Source: Asparagopsis taxiformis (taxonomy: Eukaryota; Rhodophyta; Florideophyceae; Bonnemaisoniales; Bonnemaisoniaceae). Taken from it: a stretch of DNA of 64,000 bases. Positions 1 through 11,169 of this stretch are shown one piece after another. The notes beneath the pieces are model-generated. The model searched no databases, was not told the origin of the DNA, and saw nothing but the letters and a program-made list of their open reading frames with translations. The stretch is taken from assembly GCA_030407315.1 (NCBI GenBank), contig JALQPE010002422.1, forward strand, positions 124,001 through 188,000, in the 5' to 3' direction. The first letter of the stretch is position 1; every line of letters starts with the position of its first letter. Both the position numbers and the translations under genes were made by a program.

Positions 1-3000
1 TGAGAATGTCCAACGTATGACCGTTATTGGTTATCACCGGGTATGGCCCGAATGACTGGAAGTCCAATTTGTTGCGAGCGCGTCCCAGAATAGTTATCTC
101 CTGCGAGGTTCCTTTCAGGTCTAGATACACTTGATCCCCTGCGCGTAAATTCCGATTAGGTGAGCGGACGTTTTTGTCGAAGTCCTTCTTGTAGCGTTCC
201 TGAGCCTTGTTCAGAGAGCGATTTGCTTTTGCCAGCATAGTTCCGAAACGCCCCCTCCAGGTTTCTCTCGTCCAAGCGTTGCGGTCCTCCTCCAATTGGA
301 GGTCCTCCACACCCAGACTCGGTGGGGCTCGCGTTAGCGTCAACTCGAAGGGAGTAGTATTTGTTGCCCGATGAACGCATCGGTTGTACGCATATGCGAG
401 CATAGCGAGATACTCGTCCCAGTTTTTCTGATCTTCTGAAACGTAATGTCGTAACATTGATGCGAGCGTGCGGTTAAACCGCTCTACCTGCCCGTTTGTC
501 TGCGGGTGGTAGGTAGTCGTGGTTATCGGCTTGATGTTCAGCATGCGGCACATGTCTAAAAATAGTTTAGACGTGAACTGCGGGCCGTTATCGGATAAAA
601 TGGATTTCGGCGCTCCGTATACAAACACCCATTCCTCCACAAAGGCTTTCGCCACTAGATGAGACTTGATGGACGCCATCGGTACCAGGCGACACAACTT
701 CGAGAATCGGTCCATTATGACAAGGACGTGTAATCTTCCCTTTGTAGTCCTAGGGAGCGGTCCTAGTATGTCAATTGCGATCTCCTCCAAGGGATATGTC
801 GCTGGAAATAACTGCAGCGGGTTGGTATGCCGCGACAATTGGACACGGTCTCTGGCGCATGTCTCGCAACCCCTCACAGTCGCATACACTTCAACGATCA
901 TTGACGGCCAGTAGAGGTTTTGCTTAAGGGTTTCGTACATTCGCCGAATCCCAGGGTGTCCTGCAATGGCCGAAAAATGGTAAGCCTTGAGTAAGCGAGG
1001 GCGAAGTGTTTCTGGGACCACGACTTGAACGCTTCGGGTCCTCGGGTGGGTGCGAACCAGCACCCCTTCTGTCGTCAAAGCGTATTCGGTTCGTTCTCCC
1101 CGTTCCATCCTTCCCTGGATGGTCTGGCATAGGTCGTCTCTGCTTTGCTCGACTACCCATTCGTCGCGTGAAATAGCGATTGGTAGGGCCTGTGTGAGAT
1201 TTACAAAACACGGAACGGATTCACGCAACAGTGCGGGATACATCTCTTCTCCCCATTCTTCGCTGTTGGACGCACCTGCGTCCAATTGTTCGTCGATCAG
1301 GAAGGTTGGAATCTCCTCTTCGATGGGGTACTTATCCGTTCCGGTTGTCCGTAAGCGCGAGAGTGAGTCGGGGACTACATTCTTGACGCCTGGACGGTAT
1401 TCGATGTCAAAGTCGAATTCGGCTAGGCGTAACCTCCATCGAGCGAGCCTCCCCTCTGAGGGGGTGATAGATAGGATCCACGTCAGGGCGTTGTGATCCG
1501 TTCTGACGGTGAACCTTGTCCCCTCGAGGTACGGGCGCAGTAGTGATATGGCCCAGAATACCGCCAGACACTCCTTCTCCGTTGTAGAGTATCTTCTTTG
1601 CGCGTCATTCATGGTTTTACTCCAGTAACCAACCGGGTGGAGAACCTTGTCTTCTTGCTCCTGGAGTAGCGCGCAACCCAACTGGTAATCCGAAGCATCC
1701 ACGTCGAGGGTGTAATGCATTCCCGGTTTCGGTAAACATAGTATCGGCGGGGATATTAGCGCTTCCTTCAGTGCGTTGAACGCACCTTGCTGTTCGACCG
1801 ATGGGACCCCTAGGCTAGTTGGAGCTCCCTTCTTCAGCAATTCTGTCAGCGGGGCGGCGAGTTTAGCGAAAGACTTCACGAATCTGCGATATACATTACA
1901 AGAACCCAGGAAACTTCTCAGTTGAGTCTGCGTGGTGGGGTACTCTGCCCCTTGTATCGCATTCAAGCCCTGTGACAAGACTTCTAGGCGTCCGGGTCGG
2001 ATGCGATGGCCTAGGTAGTCGACCTTGCGCCTGAAGAATTCGCTCTTCTTGAACTTCAAGGTCACTCCCGCTTTTCGTAATATCGTTAGTATCTCGTCTA
2101 CATGAGTCAGGTGCTCTTCCTCTGAGCGGGAGAAGATGATAACATCATCCAGATAGACCAAACAAAAGCGCCATTTTACCGCCGAGAGCAGTATATCCAG
2201 CGCTCTTTGGAAGGTCGCAGGTGCGTTAGTTAGTCCGAAAGGCATTCGGAGGAACTGGTAGGACCCAACGTGGGCCGTGAAGGTAGTCTTCTCACGGTCT
2301 TCCGGCGCGACAGGGATTTGCCAATAGCCGCTATTGCAATCCAAGGTTGTGAAAATGCATGCTTCTCCAAGCGAATCGATGCAGTCATCCATCCGGGGTA
2401 TGGGGTATGCATCTTTCACCGTAACGGAGTTTAGTTTCCGGTAATCGACGCAAAAGCGGGAGGATCCATCCTTTTTGGGCACCACCACCACCGGGCTAGC
2501 CCATTCTGATTGCGCCGGTTCGATGACTCCGGCATCGAGCATTTCTTGTATCTGGGCGGAAATCACCTCCCGGTTTTTGTGACCGGCTCGGTAAGGTGCC
2601 TGGCGAATTGGGCGGACACCGGCGTGGAGCTGAATGCGGTGCTCCGTGGCGGCTATTTCTCCCAGGTGGCCGCTCCACATGGTAGAGTGCCGCCGCAGCA
2701 TTTGGAGGATACGGTTCTTCAATGATTTGTCCTTCAGTTCCATGTCGGTGAGTAGGTTCTGTTCCCAGTCATCTGCATCATTCGGCTTTCCTAGCCTAGA
2801 GGTTTCCTTCGGCTGCTCGTCTGGAGCTGGATTTCCTTTGGGTTTCTGGCCCTGTAGGGTGAGTATGGCAGGTGGTGGACCATCAGTATGTCCCATGACC
2901 ATCCCTTTTGGTAGCCATACGTCGCGGCCGCCGAAGTTCATAACCTGCACTCCAAAGGGCACCAATGGCCGGATGGTTGCGATGCCATTGAGCATTTGGA

Positions 3001-3799
3001 CTTGGCGGTTATCCGATAATTCCTTATAGGGCACCATGACTTGGAGTCCCTCCGTGCGGGCAACGACTGGTACTCTTGTGGCGGTTCCAGGGCGCAGGAG
3101 AGTCCTCTTGGCGATTCGTATTGCCCTGTCAACACCGTCGTTTCTCGTCCTTGCGGTATTGGGCCTTAGCCGTTCTGGGCGCTTCGTCCACCCTATCGGC
3201 ACCCGTTCTTGAGTCCGCTGCAGTACCATTACCTTCTGTTTTGGTAGTATGGCTTCGACGGCTGCGTTGATGAAGTCGCAGCCCAGGATACAGGACACCG
3301 ATAGCTGCTCCACTACGATAAAACGTTGACGCAGAGACGATCTTCCGACTTGGATTGGTATTGTTGCTAACGCGATCGGCGGCATGCGCTTCCCATTAGC
3401 GTCCAGGACGTGCACCCCTGCGGGTAATAAATCCAACGGATAGCGTTCTTTCCAGTCTGCCGGTAGGCATGACTCCTTGAACACGCTCAAGCTAGCACCA
3501 GTGTCCAGAATTGCTGGTACGTGTGCGTATTTTTCACTCTTGAGAGCGAAAAGGACGTCCACGCGGTAGTTCTTTGTTCCGACGGCTAGGACAGGAACAT
3601 CAGTCCGAGGCGATGCATCGGATGAGATGGCAACCTCTTGGTCCTGTGTGGTGGGAATAGGAGGGCGAGTCGCCGGCGAATCCTCGCCCCCCTCGGTGAC
3701 CCCTATCTCTTCCTGAGTCACCATAGCCGGAGCCCCCTCCCCTACTGGTTCTCCGGCTGGTCGTTTTCCGTCAACTCGAGAGAGTCGGAGGAGGACCCG
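1..3799 (-). CDS. pol: Ty3/gypsy Pol polyprotein (PR-RT-RH-IN), partial
   Basis: The frame was read codon by codon from the TAG at 3800-3802 down to position 1 and has no stop. The aspartic protease motif DTGA is at 3494-3505. The reverse transcriptase active site YLDD is at 2144-2155, within CLVYLDDVIIF. RNase H follows with its DVDASDYQLG-type start near 1.7 kb. The integrase has an HHCC zinc-binding region with the CETC pair (about 0.84-0.99 kb), then catalytic DILGP, SDNGPQF and NGQVERFNRTL segments. A GPY/F-type motif (FGPYPV) is close to the window edge. Pol lies in the -1 frame relative to gag and has no obvious start codon of its own at the overlap, so it is probably made as a Gag-Pol fusion. 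Function: copying and integration of the element. Confidence 0.9.
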
Positions 3800-5967
3800 C
3801 TACCGAAGTTCTCCTGTTCGGCTCCCCCTTCCTCCTCTTGGATAGTGAGAGCGCGCAAAAACGCGAGCTCTTGTCGGTTGTACGGTTCCTTCGCCTGGGC
3901 ATCTCTTATTGCCATGCGTAACTCTTGTGGCAACATCCGACATTGGGTCATCACGTGGCCCATCTTACGGCAAATGAGACACTTTAACGGCGGCCTGGTG
4001 GCGCCCCCTTGCGGTTTCGGCGGGTAGCCCGGGCGAGCGTGTTCCTTTTGCTGGCTTGGGCGACGCGCGAAACTCACGCCATTATAAGCCCCGCCCTGTT
4101 CGGCGAAATTCACGGGCTTCGGCTGTCTTGCGGGTATCTCGTCTTGGCGTAACCCGTTGTCTCCCGGGTCCCTCGGTGCCGTTGTCGGCGGCGACTCCGA
4201 CGATGCCGGAGTGCCGGTACCCATGCCTACTGTTAGTATCGCATTTTCGTTACCCATGGGATAGTCTTCGGAGTCCAGCGAAATGGTGTTAACTCGCCTT
4301 GCGCTTTTGACTGGCGGCAAGTTCGTCCGAAAACGGTTATGAATGCGGTGAGTTTCCCGAGCGGTGTCGCCGAGACTCTGGGCTCTCATTCTTACATCTT
4401 GAAATGACATGCGGGGGTTCCTCGCGACATCGTCGCGGACCACGTGCTGCGAATATGACGAAAGCCCGTCGATATATGCGGCCATCAGTGAACGTTCTTG
4501 GAATGCGTCCCCGCAACGGAGTGCCGCTTTCCTGAGGCGGAAAGCAAATTGGTCTTCGCTTTCACCGACGACTTGACGCATTTGCGTGACTTCTCGGAAA
4601 GATGCCTGCAGGACCGATTCCTTCGCATAAGCGAGAAGTAGCCAGTTAACGGCCTCGGGGTAAGAGTATATCACATCCACCCCGGGGCGGGCGTCTTCGA
4701 AGCCAGTGCCACGGCCCACATATGATAGCATTGTCTCCCGGGCTTCGCCTCCCATGAAGTATTTCATGAGGGGCAGGGCAGCACCCTCGGCCACGCCCGT
4801 TTCGTCACATGCGAATTTAAAGTTTTTGAGGAAAGCTAGTACGGCGATCGGGTCCTCACCGGTAAATATGGGTACCGTCATGACATGCTTGAGTTGGCGA
4901 GCTGTCTTGGACAAGCCCTGTGCCACTTCGTCATCATATCGACTATCGCGCTTGCGTAAGCGGTAAGTACGGTACGATAAAACCTTGGTGAAGCGTTCGT
5001 TTAGCGGCTTCAGTTCGATCAGGCCCGGATACACGTCGTCGCCAAGGGTACCCCCATGCGGCGAGGGTACTTCTTGGGTGACACCCGAGGCTTCTCGCAT
5101 GAGATTCAACCAACGGCGGGTGTCTTCGTGCTCTTGGTCCATTACCACTTTGGGCAATTCGGTTGGCGCGGCAATGCGCTCCTGCTGCGGTTCCTTCGTC
5201 ACCTCCTGTGGTGACGCTTGCACTGATTCCTCAACCCGAGTAATTGCTAGCGTCTCTTGCACGAGGCGCGCGACCTCCTCCGGTAGGGTTGATTCCATTT
5301 CCCTGCGTGCCCACCGCATGACCGCGGGCTCCAGTTGCCTTAAGAGGATAGGTAATATCTCCGCTACGAGTGATGCCTTCATGTCTTCGTAGGACTGCCG
5401 GGGGTTGACCCGGGCCTCTTGATCTATCTCCTCGCGAGCGATTTCTCTGGCGATTGCTCGCGCTTGTTTGACGTTGACGGATTCCGAACTTCTTTCCCTG
5501 CCCCTTCCCGTTACGGAAGACGGCTTTTTCGGAGGCTTATCCGGAAAGGCAAAAATCGACGGCAGCGATTCTATCTCCAAATTTGGTAATGATCCGGCCG
5601 TGACGGCGGGTTCCATGGCTACTGGCACCCCCGTTTCTGGTCCCGCCGATGCGCTCGGCTGACCGACAGTGGAGCGAGGGTCCGTGGTCAGGTCCACCCT
5701 GACCGGAAGATCGGACTTCACCTCCGTCTGCTTCGGAGATGAGAACTCCAATCGTTGCACCGGGTTGCCGTTACCGGATTCCGGCGAATTTTTCGACGAC
5801 GCGGCCGATGCTGCCCTTCGCTGCGAGCGCGTTCGTGGCGAGCGCATGGGCGGAATGCTTGCGGGTCCCCTTCTCGGTTTTCCGCTAGTTTGCGCCGTCT
5901 TTGATGACGACGCTTCCTTCGCCTTGGCCAACGAGCTGGCCGTAGGGCGATTCACGTTCGGTGACAT
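3742..5967 (-). CDS. gag: Ty3/gypsy Gag protein
   Basis: 741 residues, the structural protein that forms the virus-like particle of the element. The first ~180 residues are Ser/Pro/Arg-rich and disordered-looking. A Retrotrans_gag-like capsid region lies in the middle (roughly residues 340-560), with the usual W-L/Y-A, F-RLRKAAL and YIDGL segments. A single CCHC zinc knuckle, CLICRKMGHVMTQC, falls at residues 663-676 (3940-3981) and is the nucleic-acid-binding part. The acidic C-terminus overlaps the start of the pol frame by about 58 bases. The start was taken as the first ATG after an upstream stop. Confidence 0.85.
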   Translation of the reverse strand: MSPNVNRPTASSLAKAKEASSSKTAQTSGKPRRGPASIPPMRSPRTRSQRRAASAASSKNSPESGNGNPVQRLEFSSPKQTEVKSDLPVRVDLTTDPRSTVGQPSASAGPETGVPVAMEPAVTAGSLPNLEIESLPSIFAFPDKPPKKPSSVTGRGRERSSESVNVKQARAIAREIAREEIDQEARVNPRQSYEDMKASLVAEILPILLRQLEPAVMRWARREMESTLPEEVARLVQETLAITRVEESVQASPQEVTKEPQQERIAAPTELPKVVMDQEHEDTRRWLNLMREASGVTQEVPSPHGGTLGDDVYPGLIELKPLNERFTKVLSYRTYRLRKRDSRYDDEVAQGLSKTARQLKHVMTVPIFTGEDPIAVLAFLKNFKFACDETGVAEGAALPLMKYFMGGEARETMLSYVGRGTGFEDARPGVDVIYSYPEAVNWLLLAYAKESVLQASFREVTQMRQVVGESEDQFAFRLRKAALRCGDAFQERSLMAAYIDGLSSYSQHVVRDDVARNPRMSFQDVRMRAQSLGDTARETHRIHNRFRTNLPPVKSARRVNTISLDSEDYPMGNENAILTVGMGTGTPASSESPPTTAPRDPGDNGLRQDEIPARQPKPVNFAEQGGAYNGVSFARRPSQQKEHARPGYPPKPQGGATRPPLKCLICRKMGHVMTQCRMLPQELRMAIRDAQAKEPYNRQELAFLRALTIQEEEGGAEQENFGSGSSSDSLELTENDQPENQ
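3763..3769 (-). other. candidate -1 ribosomal frameshift heptamer GGAAAAC
   Basis: The pol frame is closed by a stop at 3800-3802 and gag stops at 3742-3744, so any shift must happen in the 57 bases between. In the gag frame this stretch reads G GAA AAC. Slipping back one base gives GGA AAA in the pol frame, which fits the general X XXY YYZ layout with the weaker GGA variant at X. The role is inferred. No pseudoknot or stem-loop was tested. Confidence 0.35.
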
Positions 5968-7138
5968 AACTGCTTTGCGTTAGAACGCAATTGACTTGTT
6001 GAGGTTATTCTTCTCCAAGGGTTTTACGTCTGTCGACGGTTATCACTACGACGCGTGGTCGATTTACGGTGACCTGCGATCCAACCTCAGTGGATCGGCT
6101 TACTCACAATTTTCCTAATTGGTAAGGAATTTGTATCTTCACGCTGATACGCGATCTTCACGCTGATAAGCGGTGTATCAAGCCCACTCGGCGAAATGTT
6201 CTTGCAACTTGTGTAACTTGATCTTTCCGGATTCTAGGTCGAGAGACCAGAATGTAGGACTTAACTGGCGCTTAGACGTAATGACTTAGGTAGTCGTCCA
6301 AACGTCTCGAGTAGTCGCCGGAGAGGCGGCTTCGCACTCCTGGCTTTTGTTAACCCGAAGCGGTAAAGCGTAGTCGCACTGCCGACGACCGTCCACTGGC
6401 CTCGACTCGGTAGGTGGTAGAGCGGTTTGAATCGGAAGGATCTTGATCACCCTTAGAGGAAAATCCACCAGGGCGACACACGAGCCAACGGTGGTTAGGT
6501 CGGATCACGGAAACAGGCGGGCGTTTTAGCGGTTAGTCAACTCAGAACGGACGGCGCGACACACAGTGTATGTCGGTTCCGGGCACTCACGCTTAGACGA
6601 AACCGTTGACCTTGATCAGCCTCACACGCGTAGACGTCGTGTTGGCGTTCCGTGGCAACCCGGGGACCACGGTACGTTACGCACCCACGCCGTGATGCGG
6701 AACGGAACAATCCCTAAGACGGAAACGATTGATACGAGTGTCGTAAACGGTGCGTCACCTCCAGGGTTAACTTGGATCGGTACCTTAGAGGGGGTTTGTT
6801 ACCTTTTACTCATTGGAGAAGGGTCACTACTTGTAATTGCGTACCGGGGCCGAGCGGTCCGTCCCGAGGGCCCAATGGGGTGGGCCGCGCCGGCGGCCGC
6901 GGTGGTATTGCAATACGTGTACTACGACCAATAACCCTACACGTGGCGCTCGCCATGCTCGCATGTGCGCCCGCCAATTCTACATAATTTCGAAAATTTC
7001 CAAATTACGCAAGGAAACTGCTGGTTTCGAAACGATAGCTACTGGCGGATGCATTGAGTGCTCGCACGTTTCAGCTCTTGTCCCACAACTTCGCACCCTT
7101 GCTTGTGCCTTTTTCTTTCTAGCTTCTCTAGATACTGC

Positions 7139-7146
7139 TATTTATA
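7139..7146 (-). promoter_or_regulatory. TATA box (TATAAATA) of the presumed gypsy LTR
   Basis: Minus-strand TTATAAATAG occurs at 7138-7147, upstream of gag on the same strand. Assignment as the LTR promoter is inferred from position. Confidence 0.35.
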
Positions 7147-7160
7147 ACAAACACCGCTGT

Positions 7161-7274
7161 GCTCCATGTGAGCTACCAGCATTGCTTCTGCGTTCCAGGT
7201 GAACTGCCAGATGTGCCTCCGCGCTCCAGGTGAGCTGCCGGATATTATTGCTGTCCCGCTCCATGTGAGCTACT
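7161..7274. repeat. four spaced copies of a 17-bp GCTCCA(T/G)GTGAGCT motif
   Basis: Related 17-mers of the type GCTCCATGTGAGCTACC begin near 7161, 7192, 7223 and 7258, that is every 31-35 bp. They lie directly upstream of the minus-strand TATA-like site, the position of enhancer repeats in a retrotransposon U3. Regulatory function is inferred. Confidence 0.4.
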
Positions 7275-7661
7275 GACTCAGCCACAGTTAATATCTCTAC
7301 ACTAAGCTGCTGATAGTGCGTGGGGTAGCGGATGCTGGTCGTAGCGTCGGGGAGCTAACGCTGTTGGTCGGCGCCAACTTCTGGTGCTGAGTATACAAGC
7401 TCCATTGACCTGCATATGCCAAGCTGCTGGTGATAGCGTCATTAATCGTATCTACTAATATAAGCACACTGACAGAGCCCGTATGTCAGTCGTGCAATCG
7501 CGCGGCGGCGATTGGCTGCTCTTGTAATCTTTCGCTCGGCGGCGACAGGAATATAGTAATATAAGCTCCCATGCAGCGATGAGTTCACACGTGTGATACA
7601 GCACACGTGTAACTGTGGAACTATTTCCACTTCATATCATATTCATTGGATTTCTCACAAT

Positions 7662-8591
7662 AGACGATTTCTGAAGTTCCCATATGGGAATTGCATGGTA
7701 AATTTTGTGCACAGTTTTGCTGAGCGGGCGGTGCTGGCACGAAGCCTGTTTTCATCATACGGAAATCTGGGGAACGGCAATAGGCTCTTACAGTTCAAAC
7801 GTTGAAATGTGAAAGTATACCTGATGTTCGAAAAATTTAGAGAAGTAGCGTGACAGAATTTCACCGTAACGCGTTGAGAGTAAAGGCAGATATCCGGCGA
7901 TCTCGGAGCTGAAATTAGCTGAGCCACTCGAAATTTCACATATCTCTGGGGCTGGTTACCATTGACGAATTCTTGCGATTGGCTGCCTAAGCCAAACAAC
8001 CGCAACCTCTCCGCATTTGACTGATCAGTCAAAGCGAGATACGAGGCCTCCAAACTATGAAAGGACCTTGAAAAGTGCTGGTGAGTTCAAAATCTACGAA
8101 TACGCATCATTCTATGACGCACATTTCCTTGGTATACGGAACACGGACTTGTACGTCATAGAATCATGCAAGTGAAGGTCGTTCGATATGTATATTCCGG
8201 AGGGCAGCAGTCAATCATCGGTTGAACACGAGCAACGCTCAATAGAACTATGTCAGAGCGAATAGAAGGGGTGTTATTCAAGTTGCGAGTCACATTTCAG
8301 CTCTTCGGTGACTGAGCAACAAAAGCTGCCTGAATTTGCTCCAAGGGGGCGCAAAAGAGCAAGCGGCTCAACTGCAGCATACAAAACAATCTCAACGGAG
8401 AGATATGCAGCCAACAGAGCTTTGCACTGAAATTCAAGGTGTGTTACTAAACGATGCAATCAACATGTACAGGAAGGAAGGTGTCAAACTACCAAGCCGG
8501 AAAAAATTACAAGGAGAGAGACTAATCAGCAAGATACACCATTAATGGGTACCTAACTGGAAAGGATGACTGATACAAGTTTCGTAAGAAC
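7662..8591 (+). repeat. Harbinger left terminal inverted repeat
   Basis: 930 bp, matching the reverse complement of 12514-13442 with few differences. The inner limit is where similarity stops after TAAGAAC. It contains a small palindrome (GTTCCCATATGGGAAT) near the tip and an internal inverted pair around the ATTCTATGACG / CGTCATAGAAT motifs near 8.11-8.16 kb. Ends this long are unusual for the family. Confidence 0.9.
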
Positions 8592-8694
8592 AAACAGACT
8601 TGGAATCAATTTAATATTGCAGATGTTCGGCATCGTTTCTGTATAAATATTGCACCAAGATCTATGGAGACGGTTCTTTTGATGTGGTTGTTCA

Positions 8695-10161
8695 TTGTAT
8701 AGGAACCAGTGCAAGATGAATACAGAAAGAGGAAGAAGCCTAAGAGTTTCTGATCTAGTGCACATTTATCCGATTGAAGGATTCGAAGAAGCCAGAAACA
8801 TATCAGGAGAGTGTTTTGAGCCTCTTGATGAATCGCAACGGCAAGAAACTGTCCGAAACCTACGAAATCATGGCGAGTCGGATTATGTTGCGCAAGTTCA
8901 GGAATTGGATATATCGGATGATGCAAATGAAGAACTTCTGGATATGTCAATTGACCATGTCACAGAAACAATTGAGTGTGACGGATCAGTGGAAAGAGAT
9001 TCAACCGTTCAGCAATCAATGGAACATAGAATACCAAATGGAGCGTACGTTCAGAAAAACAATCCTGTAGTCGAAAGAGCCAGGGCGCTCGAGGATGGAA
9101 GTGAAAATGGAAGCGCTGAAACAGATTTGAATGGCCGAAAACGCAAAATGCAAAGGAGGTTCAGTACTGAATTGGATATTATTCTTATGGAAGAGGTTCT
9201 GTCACAGAAAGCACACACTGCCTCCCGGGGAAGAGTTCTACCCGCATTTGAGGCTGTGGCTAATGCTCTAAATGTTTCCAGAAAGTTCAAAGAAGCAATT
9301 AGAGATGATCTAGAAATGCGGGCCAACTCTCGTTCCAGAAGTCGTTACCGGGGAGTTACGTCCTGGAAGACTGATACTACACACTGTAAGGATCGATTTG
9401 CTAGGAACATATATCAGTTTAGGAAGGGATGCAAACCGGAAGATTGTCATGAAGACACATTGGAAAAGTTTCTACGTTTGTGCCATACAATAAGTGAAGA
9501 AATGATTCAGAAAAAGTCCCAGGTAGATGAGAGAAATGAGGAGCAAGAGAGAAATCGTGAGGAGATAGAAATAGGTGGCTCACAAGTTTGTACCATGGCA
9601 ATGATGCGGCGATCTCAAGCTCTACGGAATATGGTAACATCGGAGCCCGGGTCTGGCGAACGTGCCTCAAGCCGTGTGCGAAACGATGAGAGTGGAGTTG
9701 AGGATGAAGTATATTTTTCTCCCAAACGAGCTGTGAAGAGGGGAAGGGAAAGCGATGAACTTTCTTCATTGTTTGAAAGCATGAAACAGGCACAAGATAA
9801 CCAGTTCAAGTTTGCTAAACTCAAAGAGGAAAGAGAAGTACGTCGGTATGCCATGGAGGTCGAGACACAGAAAGCGCAAAGGCAGTATCGAACAGACCGC
9901 CTAGAACACGAAAGAAACGTTCTGCAGCTTGAAAGGGACAAAATAGCAGCACAGATTGAGAGAGAAAAGAAATCAGATGCTGAAATAGCTCTCGAGTACA
10001 AGAAATTAGAACTAGAGAGAGAAAAGCTTGCAGCACAAGTAGCCCAAAAAGAGGCAGAGGCGCAGGAAAGAATGAATAGGGATGCTGCACAGGCTGCGCG
10101 AGATCGCGCAGACGCAGAGGACCGTAGAGTATTTCGGGAACTGATAATGCAGAAGTTGTAG
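8695..10161 (+). CDS. Harbinger Myb-like DNA-binding accessory protein
   Basis: 488 residues. Residues about 148-245 form a basic, helical region (RKRKMQRRFSTELD...; conserved Trp in VTSWKTDTTHCKDRF) that resembles the Myb/SANT-like or trihelix-type domain of Harbinger accessory proteins. In this superfamily such proteins bind the transposon ends and help the transposase into the nucleus. The acidic N-terminus (about 1-110) has no recognised domain. Residues about 385-488 are a long charged coiled coil (repeats of LERE/KAAQ type). A TATA-like TATAAATA at 8641-8648 lies between the left inverted repeat and the gene. Met8 at 8716 is an alternative start. Called by position and composition, so the exact domain family is uncertain. 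Confidence 0.75.
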   Translation: MYRNQCKMNTERGRSLRVSDLVHIYPIEGFEEARNISGECFEPLDESQRQETVRNLRNHGESDYVAQVQELDISDDANEELLDMSIDHVTETIECDGSVERDSTVQQSMEHRIPNGAYVQKNNPVVERARALEDGSENGSAETDLNGRKRKMQRRFSTELDIILMEEVLSQKAHTASRGRVLPAFEAVANALNVSRKFKEAIRDDLEMRANSRSRSRYRGVTSWKTDTTHCKDRFARNIYQFRKGCKPEDCHEDTLEKFLRLCHTISEEMIQKKSQVDERNEEQERNREEIEIGGSQVCTMAMMRRSQALRNMVTSEPGSGERASSRVRNDESGVEDEVYFSPKRAVKRGRESDELSSLFESMKQAQDNQFKFAKLKEEREVRRYAMEVETQKAQRQYRTDRLEHERNVLQLERDKIAAQIEREKKSDAEIALEYKKLELEREKLAAQVAQKEAEAQERMNRDAAQAARDRADAEDRRVFRELIMQKL

Positions 10162-11169
10162 AAAGAAGTAAACTTTGCAAGCATGAACTTTGTTGCATTT
10201 GTAGCCACAATTGTATTTCCATTTGCATACATGATGATATACGACTATATAGAAGTCAAGTAGCTTATGTAGTATCTCCCTTTCACCCTTCTGTCGTAAT
10301 CGAACTTATGCGGCCGCCGTTGAATTGATTCTCTTCTTCTCTCCTTGCAAAGCTCTACATATCTGCGATAAAGATTGTATTCAGCCTCGTTCTAATCCCC
10401 CTTCCAGCCAAGCCTCCTGCCTTTACACATTCATGATGAAATTTTGATTTCTACCAAAATTTCATACAGGTCAAAGATACGAGCTCTACCCTTATGTCCC
10501 GTGAGCAATGTTCTGAATGGAAACTCTATCTCCGTTCTATGAACTTTGCAAGGAGCTCTGAACTGCAGTTTGGATGTAAGGTTCATTTTTCTGTTTCCTA
10601 TTCTGTGGTATTCGCAGTCCGATGGCATGGTTGATGTACGCAGTACATCTCAATGAAGTACTTCGTAAATCAAGAACCTATTCCGCCGTTCCCCGTGCTT
10701 TGCATAATCTAACATGAAAGGGGAGAAGACAAACGGTCATTACTCAAAGGCAGCTATTCGAAAAAGAGGCAATGATCGCATGTGATTCTTTAAGTACTGC
10801 AAGGGGGAAATTTAGTTGGGAACAAGTCCAAAGCCAGTGAACCATTCTTCCAGGATACAGTGGCACTCGAAGATGGGGCGAACGGGAAGGAAGCACATCA
10901 GAAGGCTAATCAGGGAATGATGAAGTCGCAGAACCGAGTAGTCTGCTCGACCTTCGCTTGCAATCTGGAAGTTGTATTGTGCAGGCTGGGGATTTAATTC
11001 AGAATGCATTCGGTGAAATGGTTCAACGCATACTCTCTAGTTTGATAAGAGTATCAGTATTTATTATCAACTGGTAACAGGAGTACAGAAATGACACACG
11101 AAGTGAACAGTTCGAGGTGATTTTAGAAGTCTTCACTGCGAGTGCCACATCTGTAACTAGCGCTATCAT
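10162..11169. other. Harbinger inter-gene spacer, no gene seen
   Basis: About 1 kb between the convergent 3' ends of the two transposon genes. No frame with recognisable protein and no repeat was noticed. Confidence 0.6.

Larger units (their letters stand above)
1..7661 (-). mobile_element. Ty3/gypsy LTR retrotransposon, 3' end beyond window
   Basis: Gag with a CCHC knuckle is followed in a different frame by protease, reverse transcriptase, RNase H and integrase, which is the Ty3/gypsy domain order. Both reading frames are uninterrupted, so this copy looks young and possibly active. The 3' LTR lies beyond position 1. The 5' LTR must lie within about 6.0-7.66 kb, but its exact borders could not be fixed because no second copy is in the window. 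The upper border is therefore set at the Harbinger insertion. Confidence 0.8.
5968..7661 (-). other. gypsy leader and presumed 5' LTR region
   Basis: About 1.7 kb upstream of gag contains no convincing gene. By position it must hold the primer-binding site and the 5' LTR. A TATA-like site and a set of short repeats (listed separately) suggest that U3 lies above about 7.15 kb. Several 60-120 residue open frames here have no recognisable domain and were not called. Confidence 0.4.

Noticed and set aside
6566..7202. overlapping 70-120 codon plus-strand frames
   Set aside because: They overlap each other in different frames in the gypsy leader/LTR region and lack domain features.
8336..8545. 69-codon frame, also present as 12580-12768 on the other strand
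   Set aside because: Both copies lie in the terminal inverted repeats. Duplication reflects the repeat, and there is no domain or promoter.
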